Part shown: in pieces, positions 51,881 to 60,536 of the stretch
How positions within the stretch are numbered: position 1 is the stretch's first letter
Layout of the letters: every line of letters begins with the position of its first letter
NCBI GenBank assembly: GCA_045627405.1
Contig: JAZQNP010000097.1
Span: 3,398-67,397 of the forward strand
Source: Firm-04 sp045627405
GTDB taxonomy: Bacteria; Bacillota; Clostridia; Oscillospirales; Ruminococcaceae
Length of the DNA: 64,000 nt
Direction: 5' to 3'
Program-made: the position numbers and the translations under genes
Notes under the pieces: generated by a model
The model's input: only the letters and a program-made list of their open reading frames with translations
What the model was told of the DNA's origin: nothing
Database searches by the model: none

Positions 51881-53338
51881 ATGATTTCAGCGAAAAAAAT
51901 CATTGCGCGGGCGATCAGTTTGTCTGTGCTGGCGGTCTCACTGACCGTGACGGCACTTCCTGCGAGTGCGGGACGGCTTTTGCTGGACGCATCGTTTGAA
52001 AGCGGCTTGGACGGCTTTTCGGCACGCGGTTCGGAATCGGTCAGCCGGACTTCATCGGCTGCCTGTGACGGACAATACAGTCTGCTGGTCAGTGACCGCA
52101 GCAGCGCATGGAACGGTGCCGCAGTCGCACTCGGAAGTAATTGGGTCTCCGGCGAGACATACAGCTTTTCGTGCGCGGTACTGCAAAGCTCCGGCGAAGC
52201 AGTCACGATGCAGCTTTCCTTGCAGTATTCCGATGCATCGGGTGAGACAAACTACCGCCAGATTGCAGCCGGCAATGTCGGCAGTGATACATGGACATTC
52301 CTCGAAAACACCGCGTACACGATTCCCGCAGATGCTTCCAACCGGTATCTTTACATTGAAACAACCGAAAGCCTCTGCGATTTCTGCGTGGACGCGGTGA
52401 CCTCCTCTCTGCCGACGGTATACCGCCTCGGGGATGTGAACTGTGACGAAGCGATAGACGGCAGGGATATATCGGATCTGCTCGCTTTTCTGCAAGGGCA
52501 GGATGCAGATGTATCGCTGAATACAGCGGACATGAACGGTGACGGAAAGCTCAATGCGATTGATCTTTCCATGCTGCGGCAGTATTTCAATTATCCTGAG
52601 CTGACAAAAACGACTACCACAACAACGATCACGACGACCACGACAACACAGGTCAGCTTAAAACCGGGACAGTGGAATAACACGGCGGACATTTCATGGA
52701 TTGATCCTGCCAAGCCGACGGTGGCACTCTGCTTTGACGACGGTCCGGTCGGCATCGGCGGCTCGACCTCTGCGCAGCGCATTCATGATGCACTGACAAA
52801 TTCCGGATTTCATGCGACGTTTTTCTATTGGGGCAACCGCATCAATTCTGCCAATGAGAACGAAATTGTGCAGGCGAAGAACCGCGGGTTTGAGATTGCC
52901 AATCACACCTATACGCATCCGTATCTGACGAATCTTTCCGCAGACGGCATTCTGAGCGAATACAATCAGTGTGCAGCGATTCTCACGCGCCTGACCGGTC
53001 AGACGGATTTTCTGGTGCGCCCGCCGTATCTTGCGGTGAATGATCTCGTGAAATCCACCCTGCCTGTACCGCTGATCAACTGCGGCGTGGACAGTGCCGA
53101 CTGGAACGGTGCATCCACCAATGATATTGTAAACACGATCAAGACATGGATGGGCAACAACCGGCTGAACGGTCAGGTTGTGCTGATGCATGAGACCTAT
53201 AACACCACTGCCGAGGCGATGGAGATTCTCTGCCCGTACTTTAAGGAGAATGGCTGGCAGGTCGTGACGGTCTCAGAGATGTTCAAGGTCAACGGCAAGG
53301 ATATGTATGCCGGAAATGTGTATAACAACTGCTGGTAA
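51881..53338 (+). CDS. CE4 polysaccharide deacetylase with CBM22-like module and internal dockerin
   Basis: 485 residues. Order: signal peptide (about 1-30), CBM22-like module (about 33-170), dockerin (about 180-240, with GDVNCDEAIDGRDISDLL and ADMNGDGKLNAIDLS), Thr linker (about 242-258), CE4/NodB domain (about 280-460). CE4 motifs: LCFDDGP (catalytic Asp pair), ANHTYTHP (zinc His), VRPPY, and LMHE with the last His. It most likely removes acetyl groups from xylan, helping the neighbouring xylanase. The dockerin sits inside rather than at an end. Its ribosome site is weak (AAAAGGGG). Confidence 0.93.
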   Translation: MISAKKIIARAISLSVLAVSLTVTALPASAGRLLLDASFESGLDGFSARGSESVSRTSSAACDGQYSLLVSDRSSAWNGAAVALGSNWVSGETYSFSCAVLQSSGEAVTMQLSLQYSDASGETNYRQIAAGNVGSDTWTFLENTAYTIPADASNRYLYIETTESLCDFCVDAVTSSLPTVYRLGDVNCDEAIDGRDISDLLAFLQGQDADVSLNTADMNGDGKLNAIDLSMLRQYFNYPELTKTTTTTTITTTTTTQVSLKPGQWNNTADISWIDPAKPTVALCFDDGPVGIGGSTSAQRIHDALTNSGFHATFFYWGNRINSANENEIVQAKNRGFEIANHTYTHPYLTNLSADGILSEYNQCAAILTRLTGQTDFLVRPPYLAVNDLVKSTLPVPLINCGVDSADWNGASTNDIVNTIKTWMGNNRLNGQVVLMHETYNTTAEAMEILCPYFKENGWQVVTVSEMFKVNGKDMYAGNVYNNCW

Positions 53339-53360
53339 CTGTTTAACAGGTTGAAATAGG

Positions 53361-53406
53361 ACGAAATATGTCTCTTCGGTGATCCGGAGAGACATATTTC
53401 GTTTTT
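53361..53406 (+). terminator. Terminator after the deacetylase gene
   Basis: ACGAAATATGTCTCT and AGAGACATATTTCGT are perfect 15-bp arms, followed by a T run. Confidence 0.9.
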
Positions 53407-53407
53407 C

Positions 53408-53436
53408 TTGCATTTTAAGGCAGAGTATGATATAAT
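53408..53436 (+). promoter_or_regulatory. Sigma-A-type promoter of the two-component operon
   Basis: TTGCAT (53408-53413) and TATAAT (53431-53436) have a 17-nt spacer. Confidence 0.75.
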
Positions 53437-53468
53437 GACAGCAGAAAAGAATAGGGGAGTGAGACATA

Positions 53469-54143
53469 ATGCCGCGCGTTTTGCTGGTTGAAGATGATGA
53501 ACAGCTTGCCCGCAATCTGGTGCGCTTTTTGCAGTCAGAGCAATATGAGGTCATACACACAACCGGTCAGACGGATGCGATTGCCGCTTTCTCGGGCGGA
53601 CAGTTTGACTGTGTGCTGCTGGATCTTTCTCTGCGTGACGGCAACGGTTTTGCAGTCTGTGCGTCGATCAGGACGCAATCGGATGTTCCGGTCATTTTCC
53701 TGACCGCCTCCGCAGATGAAGCATGTACCGTCGCCGGCTTTGAGGTCGGTGCGGATGATTACATCGGAAAGCCGTTTCGTCCGCGTGAACTGATCGCCCG
53801 CATGAAAAATGCAATGCGCCGCAGGAACACATCTGCGCATCTGTTGCAGTGTCAGGATGTTGTAATTGACCAGAGCCGCGGAACTGTTGCGAAAAACGGA
53901 AAAGAATTGTTTTTATCCGCGCTGGAATATCGCTTGCTGCTTGTGTTTTTCATCAACAAGGAGCAGCTTCTTTCGCGCGAACGTCTGATCGACGAAATGT
54001 GGTCGGCATCGAGTGAATTTGTTTCAGATAACACGCTGAATGTATATATGAAGCGTCTGCGGGAAAAAATTGAAGATGACCCGCAGCAGCCGAAAATCAT
54101 CAAAACCGTGCGCGGCTTAGGCTACAAGGCGGTGGAATCATGA
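53469..54143 (+). CDS. OmpR-family response regulator
   Basis: 224 residues. The receiver domain has the acidic pair EDD (about 8-10), phosphoacceptor D52 (LLDLSL), Thr in FLTAS and Lys in IGKPF. The C-terminal winged helix has SALEYRLLLVFFINKEQLLS and VYMKRLREKIEDD. It overlaps the histidine kinase by 4 nt. Targets are not visible, as no transporter genes are adjacent. Confidence 0.95.
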   Translation: MPRVLLVEDDEQLARNLVRFLQSEQYEVIHTTGQTDAIAAFSGGQFDCVLLDLSLRDGNGFAVCASIRTQSDVPVIFLTASADEACTVAGFEVGADDYIGKPFRPRELIARMKNAMRRRNTSAHLLQCQDVVIDQSRGTVAKNGKELFLSALEYRLLLVFFINKEQLLSRERLIDEMWSASSEFVSDNTLNVYMKRLREKIEDDPQQPKIIKTVRGLGYKAVES

Positions 54144-55147
54144 ACACATCGCAGGAGATGTCCCGCCGCATTTCCGCGATAACACATGTGCTGCTGGGTG
54201 TGATCGGGACGGCGATCTGCTGTTTTTTCAGCATGCCGTGTGCAGTGACGGTCGCTGCTGTGTCCGCACTGACGCTCGCGGTGCATCTCTGGATGCAAAA
54301 GCGGTATTCTGATAAAGTAAATGCACTCTGCGATGAGATTGACTGCATTTTACGGGGGGAGGATGCGATGCAGCTGGATTTGTTCCGGGAGGGAGAGCTG
54401 GGCATTTTATCTTCTGAAATCCGGAAAATGACCGTGCGCCTGCGGGAACAGAATGCGATGCTGAAAAATGAGAAAGCATTTCTGAAAGAGTCTTTGGAGG
54501 ATATTTCCCATCAGCTTCGTACACCGCTGACTTCGGTGATGCTGATCCTCAGCATGCTGCGCAATCCTGCGCTGACCCGTCAGCAGCAGTCGGAAGCCAT
54601 GCAGGAGCTGTCTGCACTGCTGACGCGGATGCAGTGGCTCATAGAAATGCTGCTCAGTCTGTCGCGTCTGGATGCGGGAGCGGTGCAGTTTCGGCAGGAG
54701 GATGTTGCCTGCTGTGCGCTGGTGCATGCCGCGCTGGAACCGCTCTCGATTGCAATGGAGCTGAAAGACATCTCGGTGAAATGCGAATATGACGGAGATC
54801 CGGTGATGACTGTCGATTTTGCATACTGTACCGAAGCAGTTATGAATATTCTGAAAAACTGTATGGAGCATACGCCGGAGGGCGGAAATATCTCGGTTCA
54901 TGCATCAGAAAACAGCATCTACACGCAAATTCTGATTACCGACACCGGCAGCGGAATTGCAGAAGCTGATCTGCCGCATATTTTTGAACGGTTTTACCGC
55001 GCCTCGGAATTTGCAAAAAACGGCTACGGGATCGGACTGTCCTTTGCGCAGAAGGTGGTCGTGTCCCAGGGCGGCAGCTTGCAGGTGCGAAATGCAAAGA
55101 ACCGCGGTGCGCAATTTGACATCCGTTTCTATAAAGCGGCTATATAA
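54140..55147 (+). CDS. Sensor histidine kinase with short membrane-embedded N-terminus
   Basis: 335 residues. Two membrane segments (about 14-52) leave no external sensor domain. The H-box has H124 in DISHQLRTPLTSV. The ATPase part has NILKNCMEHTP (N box), DTGSGI (G1), FERFYRA and GYGIGLSFAQK (G2). Such intramembrane kinases often respond to envelope stress or antibiotics and pair with an ABC pump, which is absent here. Start overlaps the regulator by ATGA. Confidence 0.93.
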   Translation: MNTSQEMSRRISAITHVLLGVIGTAICCFFSMPCAVTVAAVSALTLAVHLWMQKRYSDKVNALCDEIDCILRGEDAMQLDLFREGELGILSSEIRKMTVRLREQNAMLKNEKAFLKESLEDISHQLRTPLTSVMLILSMLRNPALTRQQQSEAMQELSALLTRMQWLIEMLLSLSRLDAGAVQFRQEDVACCALVHAALEPLSIAMELKDISVKCEYDGDPVMTVDFAYCTEAVMNILKNCMEHTPEGGNISVHASENSIYTQILITDTGSGIAEADLPHIFERFYRASEFAKNGYGIGLSFAQKVVVSQGGSLQVRNAKNRGAQFDIRFYKAAI

Positions 55148-55191
55148 AAGAGAATGAAGCGAATGAAACGACAGCACATTCACGGATATGC

Positions 55192-55219
55192 TTGACTTTT
55201 TGTCGAAATATGGTATAAT
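55192..55219 (+). promoter_or_regulatory. Sigma-A-type promoter of the first cyclophilin-like gene
   Basis: TTGACT (55192-55197) and TATAAT (55214-55219) have a 16-nt spacer. Confidence 0.7.
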
Positions 55220-55254
55220 AAAATCAGTATTACAATACATGAAGGATGGATGAG

Positions 55255-56073
55255 ATGAGACTGAACGGAGCCGGCGGAAAGCCGAACCGCACGCCGCTTG
55301 TCAAGGGACTGATTTTTTGCTGCGTTTTTACGCTGCTGCTTGCGATTGCCTGTGCCGGCTATTACAGCCTGATGAGCAACTATACTGCTGTGATTGAGCC
55401 GGATCAGATTGCACTGATACAGCTTGACGAGCCGGAAATCGGAACACCCACAGCGGTCATGCACACCACGGCAGGCGATATGGTGTATGTTCTGTATCCG
55501 GACGAATGTCCGCAGACTGTTGCGAATTTTATCTCACTGGCACAGAGCGGGCATTATGACAATACCTATGTGTTCCGTGTGGAACAAGATATATTTTTCT
55601 CAGCAGGTTCTGAAAATCCAGACGGAACGATTGCCGAACCGGACGGAGCTTGCGAGCAGATCACGCAGGAGCTTTCCCCGAAACTCTGGCCGCTGCGCGG
55701 TGCGCTCTGTGCGCTGACGTCCAAATCCGAATCCGGATTTTTCCGCATTTTGTTTAATAAGCAGGAATTTTATACCGGCAGCCGGTTTCTTGTGGTCGAT
55801 TCGATCGAGATGACAGATGAGATCCGCGAGGGACTGATCTCCGAGAACAATACGGATACGCAGAATCTGGTCGGGCAGGCATTTCTCGATTACGGCGGCA
55901 TCCCGAACTATTCCCAGCAGATCACTGTATTCGGACAGCTCATTGAAGGGTATGATATTCTTGACGGGATCACAGGTGCCGCTCTGACAGGAGAAGAAGG
56001 CGCGATGCGGCCGCAGGAGGACATCCTGATTACAAGCGTCGAGATCGCGGAGTATACCGGAAAAGCATCATGA
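55255..56073 (+). CDS. Membrane-anchored cyclophilin-like protein with altered active site
   Basis: About 272 residues. One membrane helix (about 16-40) anchors an external cyclophilin-type domain (about 60-270, with VLYPDECPQTVANFISLAQS). The usual FHRV and QSGDP motifs read VFRVEQDIFFSAGSENPDG, so the catalytic Arg may be kept but His and the Gln/Gly-Asp loop are lost. It may not be an active prolyl isomerase. ATG at 55255 has AAGGA about 8 nt upstream. It lies just before a canonical paralogue. Confidence 0.85.
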   Translation: MRLNGAGGKPNRTPLVKGLIFCCVFTLLLAIACAGYYSLMSNYTAVIEPDQIALIQLDEPEIGTPTAVMHTTAGDMVYVLYPDECPQTVANFISLAQSGHYDNTYVFRVEQDIFFSAGSENPDGTIAEPDGACEQITQELSPKLWPLRGALCALTSKSESGFFRILFNKQEFYTGSRFLVVDSIEMTDEIREGLISENNTDTQNLVGQAFLDYGGIPNYSQQITVFGQLIEGYDILDGITGAALTGEEGAMRPQEDILITSVEIAEYTGKAS

Positions 56074-56130
56074 AAACCCGATGCAGCGACATTTTTTTGA
56101 AAAAAAGATGACAGAATTGTGAAAATATGC

Positions 56131-56159
56131 TTTACAAATCCAAAAAAGTGTGCTATAAT
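56131..56159 (+). promoter_or_regulatory. Sigma-A-type promoter of the second cyclophilin gene
   Basis: TTTACA (56131-56136) and TATAAT (56154-56159) have a 17-nt spacer, with TGC before the -10 box. Confidence 0.72.
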
Positions 56160-56218
56160 AAGATTATTATGTCCGGCAGTCTATACTTTCGGACTGAAAT
56201 AATAAGGAGACGCGGGTA

Positions 56219-57001
56219 ATGCACAGATCACTTCTTCTCAAAGCGGCAGCCGTTCTGCTCTGCGGAGCACTTGCGGCAGGTACACTGTCTGCATGTGAAC
56301 GGAAGCAGGTTGAATTGGATAACGTACAGATTATCAACTTCACTGCGCCGGAAATTGGCGAAGATATTGTGGTATTAACCGTTAAAGATTACGGAGACGT
56401 GAAGATCCGGCTGTTTCCCGAAGAATCACCGACAGGCGTTGAGAACTTTACAACGCTCGTGAAAAACGGCTATTACGATGAGCTGATTTTTCACCGTGTC
56501 GTGCAGGATTTCGTGATTCAGAGCGGCGATCCCAAGGGCAACGGTACCGGCGGCGATGACTGCTGGGGAACCGGCGGCTTTGTACAGACGATCTCCCCGA
56601 AGCTTTGTCATGTGACAGGCGCGGTTGCGTATGCGACTGCGACTGACAAGCTGAACAACAGTCAGTTTTATATTGTGACCGGATCTGAGGTTACCGAGGA
56701 TCAGTTTTCGTTTCTTGCGCAGCAATATGGAAAAACTTTCAGCAGCAGCGTAAAGGATCTCTACTTTACATGGGGCGGACAGCCCTATCTTGACAATGAT
56801 TATGAGATCTTCGGTCAGGTATTCGACGGGCTGGAAATTTGCCTTGAAATCCAGAATGTCAGTGTGGATTCAAATAATAAACCCAAGTCCCAGGTAGTCA
56901 TTGAGAAGGCTGTGGTCGAACCATATGACGGCAGCGAGATTTCATGGCTCAGCTGGCAGGGAAAAACACCGGAGAATGATACATCCGGTGAAGAAGGATG
57001 A
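56219..57001 (+). CDS. Cyclophilin-type peptidyl-prolyl isomerase, lipoprotein
   Basis: 260 residues. The lipobox is TLSAC (Cys near residue 26). The cyclophilin domain has FPEESPTGVENFTTLVKNGY, FHRVVQDFVIQSGDPKGNGT and NNSQFYIVTG, all canonical. It folds or isomerises proteins outside the membrane. The ribosome site AAGGAG lies about 9 nt before the ATG. An acidic tail follows the domain. It is a paralogue of the preceding gene. Confidence 0.95.
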   Translation: MHRSLLLKAAAVLLCGALAAGTLSACERKQVELDNVQIINFTAPEIGEDIVVLTVKDYGDVKIRLFPEESPTGVENFTTLVKNGYYDELIFHRVVQDFVIQSGDPKGNGTGGDDCWGTGGFVQTISPKLCHVTGAVAYATATDKLNNSQFYIVTGSEVTEDQFSFLAQQYGKTFSSSVKDLYFTWGGQPYLDNDYEIFGQVFDGLEICLEIQNVSVDSNNKPKSQVVIEKAVVEPYDGSEISWLSWQGKTPENDTSGEEG

Positions 57002-57113
57002 TGGACATAATTTGGAAACCTGTGATATAAACTTGAAGGCGGCAGCACAGAAACAAACAGCTGCAACGCCTCCGTTCATAGATAAACAATGTGAAGAACA
57101 AGGAGAACATGCT

Positions 57114-58418
57114 GTGAATACGATGACACAGAATCAATTTGTCATCAGAGGCGGGCGTCCGCTTCATGGTGAGGTCGAGATCAGCGGCGCGAAAAACGCG
57201 GTCGTGGCAATTCTGCCTGCCGTGATTCTTGCCGATGAGCCGTGTACGATCGAAAATGTACCGGATATCAGTGATGTGGAGATCAGCATTCGCATTCTCA
57301 AAGAGCTGGGCGCAGTGGTAGAGCGGATGGCTCCCGATAAATACTGGATTGATGCAACCGGCATCCGCAGTTGCTGCGTGCCGTATGAGAGTGCGAGAAA
57401 GATGCGTGCGTCCTATTATTTTATGGGTGCGCTGCTCGGAAAGTTCGGCCATTCGCGTGTGTCGATGCCGGGCGGATGTCCGCTTGGCGACCGCCCGATT
57501 GACCAGCATATTAAAGCGTTCAGGAAATTGGGCGCGATCTGCAAGGTTGACAGAGGCATGGTCGATATTACGTCGGACGGTCTGACAGGCAATCAGATCT
57601 TCTTTGACGTGGTGACGGTCGGTGCCACCATGAATGCGATTCTTGCGGCGGTCAAGGCTGACGGTCTGACCGTGATTGAAAATGCTGCAAAAGAGCCGCA
57701 TATTGTTGATCTTGCCAGCTTTTTGAACTCGATGGGCGCGGATATTATGGGCGCGGGTACGGATACAATCAAGATCCGCGGTGTGAAGTATCTCCGCGGC
57801 ACGAGTTATGCTGTCATTCCCGATCAGATCGAAGCAGGCACCTATATGGTTGCTGCCGCGGCAACGGGCGGAAATGTGCTTATCAAGAATGTCATTCCGA
57901 AGCATCTGGAATCCATCATCAGCGTGATGGAAAAGATCGGTGTGAAGATCGAGCAGTTTGATGACAGTGTGCGTGTTTCCGTTGACGGACCGCTGGTGAA
58001 GACCAGCATCAAAACCCGTCCTCATCCGGGCTTCCCGACAGATATGCAGCCGCAGATTTCCACGCTGCTCTGTCTGGCAGACGGCACCAGTATGATCAAA
58101 GAAGGCGTCTCCGAGCAGCGGTTCCAGTATGTTGAAGAGCTGCGCAGAATGGGAGCAGATATTCAGGTGGACGGCAAGGTTGCTGTCATTGAAGGAACGG
58201 GTGCATTGACCGGTGCGCCGGTCAAGGCATGCGATTTGCGCGCTGGTGCTGCATTGATGATTGCAGGACTTGCGGCAAGCGGTGTCACAACGATTGAGGA
58301 TATTTTCCATATCGAACGCGGCTATTCTGAAATGGAGAAGAAACTGTGCGCACTTGGTGCGGCGATTACAAAGGAACCGGTTGATTCCGAGATCTCCGCT
58401 GCACAGCGCGGCGCATAA
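57114..58418 (+). CDS. murA: UDP-N-acetylglucosamine 1-carboxyvinyltransferase
   Basis: 434 residues. It catalyses the first step of peptidoglycan precursor synthesis. Marks are ISGAKNAVVAILPAVILADE near the start and the fosfomycin-target Cys C122 in MPGGCPLGDRPIDQHIKAF. The GTG at 57114 has AGGAG 8 nt upstream. It follows the cyclophilin gene by about 110 nt with no clear promoter of its own, so it may be co-transcribed. Confidence 0.96.
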   Translation: MNTMTQNQFVIRGGRPLHGEVEISGAKNAVVAILPAVILADEPCTIENVPDISDVEISIRILKELGAVVERMAPDKYWIDATGIRSCCVPYESARKMRASYYFMGALLGKFGHSRVSMPGGCPLGDRPIDQHIKAFRKLGAICKVDRGMVDITSDGLTGNQIFFDVVTVGATMNAILAAVKADGLTVIENAAKEPHIVDLASFLNSMGADIMGAGTDTIKIRGVKYLRGTSYAVIPDQIEAGTYMVAAAATGGNVLIKNVIPKHLESIISVMEKIGVKIEQFDDSVRVSVDGPLVKTSIKTRPHPGFPTDMQPQISTLLCLADGTSMIKEGVSEQRFQYVEELRRMGADIQVDGKVAVIEGTGALTGAPVKACDLRAGAALMIAGLAASGVTTIEDIFHIERGYSEMEKKLCALGAAITKEPVDSEISAAQRGA

Positions 58419-58435
58419 CAGACGCAGTATAATTG

Positions 58436-58467
58436 ACAACAGGGCGAAAGAAATTTCGCCCTGTTGT
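58436..58467 (+). terminator. Hairpin after murA
   Basis: ACAACAGGGCGAAA and TTTCGCCCTGTTGT are perfect arms with a 4-nt loop. There is no T tract, so termination may be partial and the next gene may be read through. Confidence 0.6.
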
Positions 58468-58494
58468 GATGTATAAAAGGAAAGAGGAAACAGA

Positions 58495-59277
58495 TTGGCG
58501 AGACTGTATTCGTTGTTCAGTTCCAGCAAGGGCAACGCGACCTTTCTCGGTACACCGGAGGGCGGCATACTTGTAGATTGCGGTGTCAGCGCAAAGCGGC
58601 TGAAAGCGGCGATGGAACGCTGTGGACTGCCGATGGAGGCGGTTCAGGCGATTTTTATTACGCACGATCATTCTGATCATGTCAGCGGATTAAAAGTGTT
58701 GACAAAGCAATATAAAATCCCTGTGTATGCGCAGCCGGTCACACTGCAAAATCTCATCACATATAACTATATTGCGGAAACAGATTTGCTGCAAACACTC
58801 GGAGATTCCGCATCGGTTTGCGGCATGGAAGTGGTGCCGTTTGAGACCTCGCACGATACGGCTCAAAGCTGCGGCTATCGCGTGAAAATGCAGGACGGGA
58901 GCTGTTGCGCGATCTGTACCGATCTGGGGATTATGACGCCTTCGGTGCAGGATGCACTGCGCGGCTGCAAGATGGTTTTGCTGGAAGCAAATTACGATGA
59001 TGCGATGATGCAGAACAGTTATTATCCGGCGAGTGTCAAAGCGCGGATCATGTCCGATCACGGACATCTGTCAAATGTACAGTGTGCAGCAACGGCAAAA
59101 TTTCTGATTCAGAACGGCACGACAAAGCTGCTGCTCGGACATCTGAGTCAGGAGAACAACACGCCGCAGCAGGTAGAGCAGACGGTTGTCTCAGGTCTGT
59201 CGGAATTTGTCCGCGGGCAGGATTATTTGGTCGATATTGCGAAGCCGGAAACCGATGGGGAGATGACAGTGTTTTGA
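58495..59277 (+). CDS. Metallo-beta-lactamase-fold hydrolase, WalJ/YycJ-like
   Basis: 260 residues. It starts ARLYSLFSSSKGNATFLGTP, the typical WalJ start, and has the zinc motif THDHSDHVSGL, then SDHGHLSNVQ and GHLSQENN. The relative in Bacillus is linked to cell-wall control and DNA replication, possibly as a nuclease; the function is not settled. Start is TTG at 58495 with AAAGAGG upstream. Its stop shares one base with the rlmH start. Confidence 0.93.
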   Translation: MARLYSLFSSSKGNATFLGTPEGGILVDCGVSAKRLKAAMERCGLPMEAVQAIFITHDHSDHVSGLKVLTKQYKIPVYAQPVTLQNLITYNYIAETDLLQTLGDSASVCGMEVVPFETSHDTAQSCGYRVKMQDGSCCAICTDLGIMTPSVQDALRGCKMVLLEANYDDAMMQNSYYPASVKARIMSDHGHLSNVQCAATAKFLIQNGTTKLLLGHLSQENNTPQQVEQTVVSGLSEFVRGQDYLVDIAKPETDGEMTVF

Positions 59278-59750
59278 TGCAGATCAAGCTGATTGCAGTC
59301 GGGAAACTGAAAGAGACATGGCTGCGGGATGCGTTCGGAGAATATGAAAAACGGCTGAGCCGCTATTGCAGGTTCAGCTGCACAGAGCTTGCGGAGGTAA
59401 GGCTTCCGGAAACGCCCTCTGAGGCGGAAATCCGTGCGGCACTGGAAGCGGAAGGCAGGATGATTTTACAGGCTTCCGACGGAAAGCTGATCGCACTTTG
59501 TATTGAAGGAAAAATGCGAAGCAGCGAGGAATTTGCGGAGCTTTTGGAGCAATCTGCGGTCGGTGGTGACAGTACCGTTACGTTTGTGATCGGCAGCAGC
59601 TTCGGATTATCCGATGCGGTGAAGCAGGCAGCCAGCGTAAAACTGTCGCTCTCCCCGATGACTTTTACGCATCAGATTGCGCGTGTGCTGCTTGCAGAGC
59701 AGATTTACCGCGCATTTCAGATCAATACAGGCGGAAAATATCATAAATAA
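59277..59750 (+). CDS. rlmH: 23S rRNA pseudouridine-1915 N3-methyltransferase
   Basis: 157 residues, the RlmH length. The start is MQIKLIAVGKLKETWLRDAF, and the SPOUT knot has VTFVIGSSFGLSDAVKQAA and LSPMTFTHQIARVLLAEQIY. It methylates position 1915 of 23S rRNA. ATG at 59277 overlaps the previous stop. Confidence 0.97.
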   Translation: MQIKLIAVGKLKETWLRDAFGEYEKRLSRYCRFSCTELAEVRLPETPSEAEIRAALEAEGRMILQASDGKLIALCIEGKMRSSEEFAELLEQSAVGGDSTVTFVIGSSFGLSDAVKQAASVKLSLSPMTFTHQIARVLLAEQIYRAFQINTGGKYHK

Positions 59751-59770
59751 TTATAAGGAGTGAAACGGAT

Positions 59771-60079
59771 ATGATGTATCCGGAGATTCAGGCGACGGCT
59801 GAAAACCTTGTGATGCTTGGAAAACCGCTGCGAATCTATCTTATCAGCCATAAATCCAATCACACGACCGGTGAGCTGATCAGTTTCAAGCTGGCATTGA
59901 TTGTGCGGGATGATACACCGAGCATTTCCGAGCTGGAATGCTACCTCTATATGGCAGTTGACTGCGACTATCCGTATGATCTTGTACTTTACAAGGAATC
60001 GGAATGGGAAACGCTTTCGCAGGATCCGCGCACATTTGCGTGGTCGATCAAAGAAACGGGGTGTGTGCTTTATGGGTAG
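59771..60079 (+). CDS. Small MNT-like protein with a degenerate active site
   Basis: 102 residues, upstream of and overlapping a HEPN-domain gene. The layout suggests a minimal nucleotidyltransferase (MNT) partner, but the expected GSxxxG and DxD motifs are missing. Where they would be, I see ISHKSNHTTG and FKLALIV. If it is an MNT relative, it has lost nucleotidyl transfer. AAGGAG lies 10 nt before the ATG at 59771. Other functions cannot be excluded. Confidence 0.5.
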   Translation: MMYPEIQATAENLVMLGKPLRIYLISHKSNHTTGELISFKLALIVRDDTPSISELECYLYMAVDCDYPYDLVLYKESEWETLSQDPRTFAWSIKETGCVLYG

Positions 60080-60536
60080 AGGATACCGTGAATCGGACAG
60101 CCGCCGTTATTTTGACTGGCTTTATTATGCGGCGATTGACCTGCGTGCGGCAAAGCTTCTGCTGGATGATAACCGCTGCTACAATATGGTTGCATTTCAC
60201 TGCCAGCAGTGTGCTGAAAAAGCGTTCAAGGGGTATCTGCTCTGGCGCAGACACAAGCTCTATGACGGACACAACCTCCCGTGGCTCTGCAAGCAGGCGG
60301 CACAGGAGGATGAGAATTTCCGATCGCGCTTGCAGATTTCGAGCGACCTGAACCATTATTACATTGAGGCACGTTATCCGGCAGACTTCCTGCTGCATCT
60401 GGATGATGAAACTGCTGCATCTGTCATCGTCGAAACAAATGATCTGCTGACCTTTGTCAACAGTCTGGTGAAGTTTGATTTTCAGAGCTACCGTCAGAAA
60501 CGCACGGTTGCTGTACAGAAAGGATCCGCTGAATAA
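60072..60536 (+). CDS. HEPN-domain protein
   Basis: 154 residues of the HEPN fold. Marks are YYAAIDLRAAKLLLDD, VAFHCQQCAEKAFKGYLLWR and HNLPWLCKQAA, then HYYIEARYPADF, as in HEPN proteins that pair with MNT. An R-x6-H motif (RHKLYDGH) could be an RNase site. It overlaps the preceding gene by 8 nt, the usual order of MNT/HEPN toxin-antitoxin pairs. Whether this pair is toxic cannot be seen from the sequence. Confidence 0.85.
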   Translation: MGRGYRESDSRRYFDWLYYAAIDLRAAKLLLDDNRCYNMVAFHCQQCAEKAFKGYLLWRRHKLYDGHNLPWLCKQAAQEDENFRSRLQISSDLNHYYIEARYPADFLLHLDDETAASVIVETNDLLTFVNSLVKFDFQSYRQKRTVAVQKGSAE

